A stretch of 64,000 nt of DNA. Source: Cytophagales bacterium (GTDB lineage Bacteria; Bacteroidota; Bacteroidia; Cytophagales; Cytophagaceae). The stretch spans positions 1-64,000 of the forward strand of contig REBA01000016.1 of NCBI GenBank assembly GCA_004294225.1, written 5' to 3'. The notes under the pieces were generated by a model that had not been told where the DNA came from, did not search any database, and worked only from the letters and a program-made list of their open reading frames with translations. Both the position numbers and the translations under genes were made by a program. Below are positions 26,371-33,907 of this stretch, piece after piece (position 1 is the stretch's first letter; the number at the start of each line of letters is the position of its first letter).

Positions 26371-28116
26371 ATGGCGATGGCCAAAGATGAAATTATGGCT
26401 ACTTCACCATCTCCTAATTTGAATTTTGAAAGCATGATTACCACTCCTTTTATGGACTTGAATAATGGGACTGTAAGAAGTATATTGACTTTACCCCCTG
26501 ATGCAGCAGGAGCTGTTGGTCCCAATCATGTAATGGCTTTTTCAAATTCACACATTAAAATACAAGGTAAAAATGGTGAATCATGCTGTATTGCAGGTGC
26601 TGGCAATACTCCGTATCCATTTATACCTTTGAACCAGTTTTGGTCTCCTTTAAGTGGTTTTCAACCCTATTATGAATGCTTTGATCCACGCATAGTTTTT
26701 CTTCACGAAAATCAAAAATGGGTTGCTGTCACGGTTGCAGGAAATACAAATAGTAAATCTGAAATATTATTAGCAGTAAGCAGAACGAGTGATCCAACAG
26801 GTTCTTGGCTATACTATAAAATTGATGCACAAGCAAATTCAGCAGGACAAACTAAAGACAATGCTTGGGCTGATTATCCTACTATAGGTTATAATAAAGA
26901 TTGGTTTGTAATAAGTGCAAATATGTTTGATGGACCAACCAATACATTTACTAAAGTATGGGTAATAACAAAATCTAATTTAATTAATACGCCATTTCTT
27001 CTTAATCCTCCAAGAATTATACGTAAAAATCTTGGCACAACTTATGAAGCAAGTTCTGGCACGTTAGTTCCAACAATTACTTATGATAATTCAAATAATA
27101 TGTTTTTTGTGGAAAGATGGTTGACTTGGTGTATAAAAGTTTGGAGCTTATCTGGAAATATAGGAAGTGAAACTCTTAATGTAAAGGGCATAATTGCTAA
27201 TGCAGAAGATTTTTATAGACCGAATGCACCTTTAAGTCAATCACAAAATAATAAAAGTTATGCATTCTGTTACAATCCTCAGACATCAGAAACACATTTA
27301 TCTTCAAACGATTTTCGAATTCAAAATGCTATTTGTAGAAATAATCGCATATGGTTGGCTCATCACGTCAGACACGCTTCAAATTCTAGTTATATAGGTA
27401 TATCTTGGTATAAGATAAACCCTGGTATTTTAGCTAGTGATACCCCTATAATTGAATCATGGGGGAAAATTCAAGACCCTAATAAAGTGGTACAATATGC
27501 TTACCCTGCATTGGCTGTAAACAATAACAATGATGTGTTTATGTCTTTTACGGCAACCAGTCCCTTAATGCATCCTTCATGTGCTTACGCATTTAAAAAA
27601 TCTACTGATGCATCCTTTAGAGACCCCCACATTTATCATTCTGGTAATGCTAATTACACATCACCACAAAATACCTATTGGGGAACAGGGTCAAGATGGG
27701 GGGATTACATGTCGGCCTCGGTAGATCCTAATGGAATCGATTTTTGGGCACTTACGCAATATTCTGTTCAAGATTGTCCTTCATTTAATCCAGATAGATG
27801 GGCACTCAGATGGGCTAGAGTGAATGCTTCTAATGTTGCTACTAGACAAAGCATGAATCAAATTGCATCTGCCGAAAATAGATTAAATTATTTGCAATCT
27901 CTTGAACTTTTCCCTAATCCTGCAGAAGATTTATTAATAATCAACAATCTAAATGATAAAGTAAATTATAAAATTTGTGTTGCAACTGGAGGCTCTTTGG
28001 TTTTACAAGGAACTACAATGAAAGAAATTAATATATCCACGCTAAAGTTAGGTGTTTATTTTGTTCAAATAGAATATAACGAAAGTGTTATAATAAAAAA
28101 ACTAATTAAACAGTAG
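26371..28116 (+). CDS. T9SS-sorted secreted propeller-like protein, possibly phase variable
   Basis: The first in-frame ATG is at 26371, but the reading frame is open from 26101 and encodes, from 26146, a textbook signal peptide (FLIAFASIGLGILFSSVVIA, then QQ). No ATG, GTG or TTG in that frame precedes it, so the intended start is very likely ATG 26078, disconnected by the CAAAA repeat. With five units the protein would have 677 residues. The body has PPDAAGAVGPNHVMAF, FDPRIVF and ADYPTIGYNKDWFVIS, typical of secreted propeller-like proteins of unknown ligand. The last 75 residues (LELFPNPAEDLL...VQIEYNESVIIKKLIKQ, broken here) are a T9SS type A sorting domain, so it must be exported through Sec and T9SS. 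The next T9SS gene starts 5 bases after the stop. Confidence 0.85.
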   Translation: MAMAKDEIMATSPSPNLNFESMITTPFMDLNNGTVRSILTLPPDAAGAVGPNHVMAFSNSHIKIQGKNGESCCIAGAGNTPYPFIPLNQFWSPLSGFQPYYECFDPRIVFLHENQKWVAVTVAGNTNSKSEILLAVSRTSDPTGSWLYYKIDAQANSAGQTKDNAWADYPTIGYNKDWFVISANMFDGPTNTFTKVWVITKSNLINTPFLLNPPRIIRKNLGTTYEASSGTLVPTITYDNSNNMFFVERWLTWCIKVWSLSGNIGSETLNVKGIIANAEDFYRPNAPLSQSQNNKSYAFCYNPQTSETHLSSNDFRIQNAICRNNRIWLAHHVRHASNSSYIGISWYKINPGILASDTPIIESWGKIQDPNKVVQYAYPALAVNNNNDVFMSFTATSPLMHPSCAYAFKKSTDASFRDPHIYHSGNANYTSPQNTYWGTGSRWGDYMSASVDPNGIDFWALTQYSVQDCPSFNPDRWALRWARVNASNVATRQSMNQIASAENRLNYLQSLELFPNPAEDLLIINNLNDKVNYKICVATGGSLVLQGTTMKEINISTLKLGVYFVQIEYNESVIIKKLIKQ

Positions 28117-28121
28117 TAGCA

Positions 28122-29672
28122 ATGAAAAGATTTATTCAAATATGTATTTTGTGCATTCTGACAATCAATCTTTCTGCACCACATTGGGAGTTTTATCGTT
28201 TTAAGCAACCTACCTATTATAACTATAAGGATAAAGGTAGAAGCTATGTGGAACTAATCCATCAAGACTATATTAGTTTTTTTACAGGTGATTTGAATCT
28301 GTATTTTAATTTTACTTTTAAAAGTGATGATATCAAGTGCTATACTCAAGTAATTGCAGGGGCATCAGATACTAGAGAATATGGACTAATGAAAAATGTT
28401 AAGCTTGGTCCGTATAAAAACCCCAATGTATTTAGTAGTGTGAGGGGATATACATTGGAGATTGATTCTAATAGGTTTGATTTTATTCTCCCTCGAACTG
28501 GAAGGGAACAATGGAGCGTAAAAGTTAAAAACGTAAAAAAATATGATAGTCTTGTTATTGTAGGATTCGGAAAATATCTGGGCGATGTAATGCCTAACTT
28601 ACGAGATACCATAGTGGATTATAAAATCAATTTCTATAAACAAGGTAAAAAAATTAATATTGAGCATGATAGTATTGCATTTCAGTTGAGTAAAAATTTT
28701 GGCTTCAAAAGATTCATTCATATTCCATGGCTATTTGATGGTAAGTTGTGCAGTTTTGACATCATTGGGCTAAATACCAAAGGAAAAACAATAGGATTTA
28801 GCCCACCTCAGTTCAAAGATTATTTTAATTATCTGCCAGGCACTGTAACTTTAAAAAAATGGGGCAATCAAGTATATATTCGAGATTCAATAATCCAAGT
28901 ACTCAAAACCTCTGATTCTGTAGTATATTATTCTAATTGTCAGATAAGGTATCAAGATGATAGCGATATTCAGTATTTCTTCAATAGAAAGTATGTTTAT
29001 CACAAGTCTTCATTAGGCATGTTGCAAGCACCTAGCTCTTGGCCGGTATTGTCTTCCTATACTCAATTTCCCGACGGTAGTATTAACAACTCTTTCAAGA
29101 ACTTTTTTACTTACTATGATGGAGCACCATTTGAATTAATTGTGGACAAAAGGGATACTATTATTCAAAGAAGTTATTTTGACAGAGGTATAATGGTGGA
29201 TAGTACCTATTGTTCCCAAATTTTTGTTGAAAATATTCAAGGTGGGTACATGCGATACCTAAGTTTCGATACCAAACATGGTTTTACAGGTTATACCCTT
29301 GGTAAGACGGAGATATCGAGCAACGGAGAAACTGTTTGGATATTAGATAGTGAGCTAAAGGTGATTGGAGTAAAAAAGCCTAACAGTGAAACAGAGGGGA
29401 TTATAGAAATTCCGCCTCCATTAAGTACAACTAACAAACATGATATCACAAAAAGTTTCATCATTTATCCAAACCCATCAACTTCAATCATTAATATACA
29501 ATCTAGTTTGCAAATAGCAAAAATTTTAGTGTACCAAAGCAATGGAATTAAGGTATTTGAAAGTACTGCCACTGAAAATATAGATGTATCGGCATTGCCC
29601 GAAGGTCTTTACTTGTTGGAGGCTAGGGATGTAGAAGGAAGAAGAGTTTTGAAGAAATTTGAAAAGCGATAA
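28122..29672 (+). CDS. Secreted protein with T9SS type A sorting domain
   Basis: A 516-residue protein with a signal peptide (about 1-19, MKRFIQICILCILTINLSA) and a C-terminal T9SS sorting domain (about 440-516) starting FIIYPNPSTSIINIQS and ending GRRVLKKFEKR. The middle part (about 25-430) is beta-rich and matches no family I recognise. It begins 5 bases after the preceding cargo gene, so both are on one transcript and probably translationally coupled. Co-transcription means that a frame shift in the first gene might also affect its expression through polarity. It is probably cell-surface attached or released. Confidence 0.85.
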   Translation: MKRFIQICILCILTINLSAPHWEFYRFKQPTYYNYKDKGRSYVELIHQDYISFFTGDLNLYFNFTFKSDDIKCYTQVIAGASDTREYGLMKNVKLGPYKNPNVFSSVRGYTLEIDSNRFDFILPRTGREQWSVKVKNVKKYDSLVIVGFGKYLGDVMPNLRDTIVDYKINFYKQGKKINIEHDSIAFQLSKNFGFKRFIHIPWLFDGKLCSFDIIGLNTKGKTIGFSPPQFKDYFNYLPGTVTLKKWGNQVYIRDSIIQVLKTSDSVVYYSNCQIRYQDDSDIQYFFNRKYVYHKSSLGMLQAPSSWPVLSSYTQFPDGSINNSFKNFFTYYDGAPFELIVDKRDTIIQRSYFDRGIMVDSTYCSQIFVENIQGGYMRYLSFDTKHGFTGYTLGKTEISSNGETVWILDSELKVIGVKKPNSETEGIIEIPPPLSTTNKHDITKSFIIYPNPSTSIINIQSSLQIAKILVYQSNGIKVFESTATENIDVSALPEGLYLLEARDVEGRRVLKKFEKR

Positions 29673-29744
29673 AAAAATAATTTCTTTAGGCAACCATTTG
29701 CAAAATCACAGTCTAGGAGATGCATTCTTAAATTTCAAAAGAAT

Positions 29745-30296
29745 ATGAAAAATTTATTCCTACATATAAAAACAGTAGCTGTTTTATTATTACTTATTGG
29801 TAGCATCTTATCATGCAGAAACTCAAAAAATAATGTAGAACCAGATAAAATAAGCCAACCAGAGGTAACCATTATAAAAAGTTCTTATGGTACTAGCACC
29901 CCTGGAGTATATATGAAATGTCCGAATGGTAACGATGCAGGGAGTTTTGGTGTTAATCTCGAGATTTTAGTTGCAGACTCCTTAATTGTTTTTGATTCTA
30001 TTTGGGTGGCAGTTCCAAAAATAAACGATTCTATATATTGGCAACCCGATACTATAAAAAGAGCTTTAAACCAATGCAATGGCTCGGTGTTTAAATTATT
30101 AGTACGTTCAAAATCGACAAATAAAGTTTCGTTGAGCGGTGGTAGAGATTTTTGCGAAACAAAAATAGCAGAAATAAAACCTTTGCCAATTGCTTCTAAT
30201 GAACAAGCTTCTGGAATATTATCCTATTTCAAGAACGGTAAAAAGAATTATGCTATCATCAAAAATATGACAAAGACATTTAGTTTTGGTTGGTAA
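29745..30296 (+). CDS. Hypothetical lipoprotein
   Basis: A 183-residue protein with a lipoprotein signal peptide; the lipobox is ILSC with Cys24 as the lipidated residue. The mature part is unrecognised, with two later cysteines (CPNG and CNGS) plus FCETK that could form disulfides. It lies 72 bases after the second T9SS gene and before a clear terminator, so it is probably the last gene of the operon. A role at the outer membrane beside the two secreted proteins is inferred from context only. Confidence 0.75.
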   Translation: MKNLFLHIKTVAVLLLLIGSILSCRNSKNNVEPDKISQPEVTIIKSSYGTSTPGVYMKCPNGNDAGSFGVNLEILVADSLIVFDSIWVAVPKINDSIYWQPDTIKRALNQCNGSVFKLLVRSKSTNKVSLSGGRDFCETKIAEIKPLPIASNEQASGILSYFKNGKKNYAIIKNMTKTFSFGW

Positions 30297-30312
30297 TAAT
30301 TATAATTTTTGA

Positions 30313-30346
30313 TAAGATGGAGAATAATTGCTCCATCTTATTTTTT
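30313..30346 (+). terminator. Terminator of the T9SS cargo operon
   Basis: A perfect 10-bp stem, TAAGATGGAG (30313-30322) with CTCCATCTTA (30331-30340), an 8-base loop and six T residues. It ends the operon before the TonB receptor gene. Confidence 0.88.
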
Positions 30347-30363
30347 CAAGCTAAATTCATTTT

Positions 30364-32577
30364 ATGCGTTATATAATCTTTCCTACCAGTTTATTTGTAG
30401 GTTATTTTTCTGTATTTACTAATGCCCAAAACATCCCTACCGATAGCAGCACCATTGCCCTCAATGAAGTAGTGGTATCGCCCAACAAAGTAGAGGAAAC
30501 CACAAAAACCATAGCACAGCAAGTTCAAGTTCTAAATGCTGCTCAAATACGCAACCTACAAGCACAGTCTACCGCCGACCTAGTCGCTAACACAGGCAAT
30601 GTGTTTGTACAAAAAAGTCAAGCAGGTGGGGGCAGCATTACCCTTCGTGGCTTTGAAGCCAACCGTACTTTGCTGGTTATAGATGGGGTAAGGATGAACA
30701 ATCTTATTTATCGCTCAGGGCATTTACAAAACATCATTACCACCGATAATAATTCGCTAGATAGGGTAGAAATATTATTTGGCCCATCGTCTACTATATA
30801 TGGTAGCGATGCCTTGGGAGGTGTGGTACACCTCTACACCAAAAAGCCTACATTAGCAACTCTTGGCAACCTACATAGCATAAAAGCTAATGCTTTTAGC
30901 AGATATGGAACGGTAAACAATGAACTGACCAATCACCTCAATTTTAACCTAGGCAATACCAAACTGGCATCGCTCACCTCGCTTACCGTTTCAGAGTTTG
31001 GCGACCTAAGAGGAGGTGCCAACCAAAATCCATTTTACGAAAGTTCTTATGGGGAGCGGCCTGTATTCGCCCAACGTATCAATGGAAAAGATTCTTTGGT
31101 AAAAAATAGCGATAGATACCTGCAAACACAAAGTGGCTACAAACAATACGATGCCGTGCAGAAATTTTTATATCAACCCAATGAGCGTACCACCCATTTG
31201 GCAAATTTTCAATATTCTACCTCTTCCAACATACCTCGCTACGATCGCCTCACAGACCCTGCTGGTAAAGGTTTAAGATTTTCCCAGTGGTACTATGGTC
31301 CACAAACTCGGTGGCTGGGGGCTTATGATATGAATCTAAAAAACCCTCAAGGTGCATTTCAAGGCATACACTTGGGCATCAACTATCAGCATATTACAGA
31401 AAGTAGGCATACCCGAAGATTCAATAACCTGAACCTAAACCACCGCAATGAGCGAGTTCAGGTATGGGGTGTAAACCTCGATTTTCATAAAATAATTCAT
31501 CACCACGACATTCGTTTTGGGCTAGATGGGCAGTACAACATTTTGCAATCGACCGCTAACATTGAAAACATAGCTACAGGCATCAGCCAACCTTTAGATA
31601 CACGCTATCCTGATGGTGCCAATAGCATGACAAATACAGCCTTATATTTTTCACATACTTGGCAATGGAATGATCAACTTGCATTAGTGGATGGATTGCG
31701 TGTAGGGTTTGCTTCCCTTCAATCTAGCTTTGTAGATACTACATTTTTTAAGTTTCCTTATAAAAATGTAAATCAAAATAATCCAGTTTTTTCTGGCAAT
31801 CTGGGCATTATTCACAATCCCACTGATGCTTGGAAATTGTCTTTATTGGTATCTACAGGTTACCGTGTGCCTAATATAGACGACTTGAGCAAAGTGTTTG
31901 AATCGGGCTCTGGCAGAGTGATTGTGCCTAATAACAACCTAAAACCCGAACGAACTATCAATACAGAACTTGCCATTACCAACATCTTTGAAAATAAAAC
32001 ACGTTTAGAAAACGTAGTATACTATACCCAATTTGTAGATGCCATAGTTACCGACAAATACCAATACAATGGCAAAGATAGTTTACGTTACGACGGTATC
32101 ACTAGCCGTGTATATGCCAATCAAAACAAGCAGAATGCTTATATTTATGGGTTTTCTAGCAATCTAAAATCGCAATGCAACGAACATATTTCTTTGTCTA
32201 TGGCGGTAAACTATACCTACGGTCGCATCAAAACCGATAGCAGCGATGTACCACTAGACCATATACCCCCTTTAATGATGAGGTTGGCTCTGAATTATAA
32301 ATACAAGAAGTTTAACACTGATTTGTTTGTCAATTACAATGGTTGGAAGCGGTTAAAAGATTATTATTTGAATGGCGAAGACAACGAGCAATACGCCACA
32401 CCGCGGGGTATGCCCGCTTGGTTTACACTCAATGTTAGGGCATCGTACCAATTGCATTCACTGCTAGCCCTACAAACTGGTATCGACAATGTCTTTGATA
32501 CCCAATACCGCACTTTTGCCAGTGGCATCAATGCCCCAGGAAGAAATATATTTTTTGCTGTAAGGTTTAGTTATTAG
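30364..32577 (+). CDS. TonB-dependent outer-membrane receptor
   Basis: A 737-residue receptor: signal peptide (about 1-22, ending NAQ), plug domain (about 30-160) with LNEVVVSPNKVEE, ITLRGFEANRTLLVIDGVRMN and VEILFGPSSTIYGSDALGG, then a beta-barrel ending in FFAVRFSY with a terminal aromatic residue. Such proteins import chelated iron, haem, cobalamin or sugars using TonB energy. The plug resembles haemoglobin/haem-type and colicin-type receptors, but the ligand is not determined. There is no N-terminal carboxypeptidase-like domain and no SusD partner. Base composition is clearly higher in G+C than both neighbours (one 60-base line at 30541 counts 31 G+C against 20 at 29941), which may mean transfer or codon selection. 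Confidence 0.92.
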   Translation: MRYIIFPTSLFVGYFSVFTNAQNIPTDSSTIALNEVVVSPNKVEETTKTIAQQVQVLNAAQIRNLQAQSTADLVANTGNVFVQKSQAGGGSITLRGFEANRTLLVIDGVRMNNLIYRSGHLQNIITTDNNSLDRVEILFGPSSTIYGSDALGGVVHLYTKKPTLATLGNLHSIKANAFSRYGTVNNELTNHLNFNLGNTKLASLTSLTVSEFGDLRGGANQNPFYESSYGERPVFAQRINGKDSLVKNSDRYLQTQSGYKQYDAVQKFLYQPNERTTHLANFQYSTSSNIPRYDRLTDPAGKGLRFSQWYYGPQTRWLGAYDMNLKNPQGAFQGIHLGINYQHITESRHTRRFNNLNLNHRNERVQVWGVNLDFHKIIHHHDIRFGLDGQYNILQSTANIENIATGISQPLDTRYPDGANSMTNTALYFSHTWQWNDQLALVDGLRVGFASLQSSFVDTTFFKFPYKNVNQNNPVFSGNLGIIHNPTDAWKLSLLVSTGYRVPNIDDLSKVFESGSGRVIVPNNNLKPERTINTELAITNIFENKTRLENVVYYTQFVDAIVTDKYQYNGKDSLRYDGITSRVYANQNKQNAYIYGFSSNLKSQCNEHISLSMAVNYTYGRIKTDSSDVPLDHIPPLMMRLALNYKYKKFNTDLFVNYNGWKRLKDYYLNGEDNEQYATPRGMPAWFTLNVRASYQLHSLLALQTGIDNVFDTQYRTFASGINAPGRNIFFAVRFSY

Positions 32578-32725
32578 TATGGAAAGTTTGTGCCAACACC
32601 AAACACTACCATGTTTTTATTTTTAGTATGATTTTTATATTGGTTTGTAGGGGGTTAGCATGTAAAGTAAAATCAACAGATCAATAGATTATCACCCAAA
32701 GATTTTTAGAAGTCCCATAAAGTGG

Positions 32726-32733
32726 TATTTTTG
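32726..32733 (+). promoter_or_regulatory. Putative -7 box for pyrD
   Basis: TATTTTTG matches TAnnTTTG and lies 45 bases before the pyrD start codon. Confidence 0.4.
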
Positions 32734-32778
32734 TAAGACAATATTATTGTATTTATTCATTTCTTTTTTTCTATTATT

Positions 32779-33822
32779 TTGTATAAACTCATCATTAAGC
32801 CACTCTTGTTTTTAAAGCAAGCAGAAGATGCTCACCATTTTACTTTTAAAGCATTAAAAAATATTTCTAAATTTCCTGGTATTTCATCTATAATTAGAGC
32901 AATTTATCAATTGAATAGTCCAAAACTGTCAAAGACTGTATTTGGATTAAATTTCCCCAATCCAGTGGGCTTGGCAGCAGGATTTGACAAAGATGCGAAG
33001 TGTATTGATGAGCTGGCTAACTTTGGTTTTGGTTTTATAGAAATAGGTACACTTACCCCTAAGCCACAAGCAGGGAACGATAAACCTAGGTTATTTCGAT
33101 TGGTTCAAGATGAGGCAATTATTAATAGAATGGGTTTTAATAACCAGGGCGTAGATACTGCTTTGCTAAGACTTGCTAAGAGAAAATCAAAAATTATAGT
33201 AGGGGGAAATATTGGAAAAAATAAAATTACTCCCAATGAAGATGCCATTGCAGACTATGAATATTGCTTTAATGCACTGTTTGATGAAGTAGATTATTTT
33301 GTAGTCAATGTCAGTTCACCCAATACACCCGGATTAAGAGAGTTGCAAGAAAAAGAGCCCCTTACTAAATTGCTGACACACATTAATCAACTCAATTTTA
33401 AAAGAACCAAGCCTAAGCCTATTTTATTGAAAATTGCCCCAGACCTTAGTTTTGAGCAACTAGATGACATTGTAACTATTGTAAAAGAGACCCAAATAGC
33501 AGGTTTAATAGCTACTAATACCACTATTTCTAGAGCTGGATTAATGACTTCAGCATCAGAATTAGAAAAGATAGGGGCAGGAGGATTGAGCGGTAAGCCC
33601 TTAGCCCAGAAATCAACAGAAGTGATTAGATACCTCGCTCAGAAATCAAAAGGAGCTTTTCCTATCATTGCAGTGGGTGGGATTCATACTGCAGAAGACG
33701 CCCTAGAGAAATTCAAAGCAGGAGCTTCATTAGTGCAACTTTATACAGGGTTTATTTATGAAGGTCCTTCGTTAATTAAAAAAATTAATAAATTATTAAT
33801 TAAAACAAATATTTTGAACTAA
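32779..33822 (+). CDS. pyrD: Dihydroorotate dehydrogenase (quinone), class 2
   Basis: Membrane-associated flavoenzyme that oxidises dihydroorotate to orotate with quinone as acceptor, the fourth step of pyrimidine synthesis. Signatures are [15 protein letters not shown] (FMN site), [30 protein letters not shown] with the catalytic serine near 179-180, and [15 protein letters not shown] near the C terminus. The N terminus ([11 protein letters not shown]..., then HHFTF) aligns with the membrane-binding helix of class 2 enzymes exactly from a TTG at 32779, which I take as the start. Length 347. ftsK, lolA and pyrF follow on the same strand. Confidence 0.95.
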   Translation: MYKLIIKPLLFLKQAEDAHHFTFKALKNISKFPGISSIIRAIYQLNSPKLSKTVFGLNFPNPVGLAAGFDKDAKCIDELANFGFGFIEIGTLTPKPQAGNDKPRLFRLVQDEAIINRMGFNNQGVDTALLRLAKRKSKIIVGGNIGKNKITPNEDAIADYEYCFNALFDEVDYFVVNVSSPNTPGLRELQEKEPLTKLLTHINQLNFKRTKPKPILLKIAPDLSFEQLDDIVTIVKETQIAGLIATNTTISRAGLMTSASELEKIGAGGLSGKPLAQKSTEVIRYLAQKSKGAFPIIAVGGIHTAEDALEKFKAGASLVQLYTGFIYEGPSLIKKINKLLIKTNILN

Positions 33823-33875
33823 GACTTACACATAATTCGGATATAGATTAGTACAATTTCAAAACATTAATTTAT

Positions 33876-33883
33876 TATCTTTG
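33876..33883 (+). promoter_or_regulatory. Putative -7 box for ftsK
   Basis: TATCTTTG matches TAnnTTTG and lies 24 bases before the ftsK ATG. The same octamer occurs ahead of the lipoprotein at 48016-48678. Confidence 0.5.
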
Positions 33884-33907
33884 CAAAAGCCTTCCTAGGC
33901 AAAATAT

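Noticed and set aside
26371-28116. ATG 26371 as the real start of the T9SS protein
   Set aside because: It would discard an intact signal peptide encoded in the same frame and leave a T9SS cargo without export signal.
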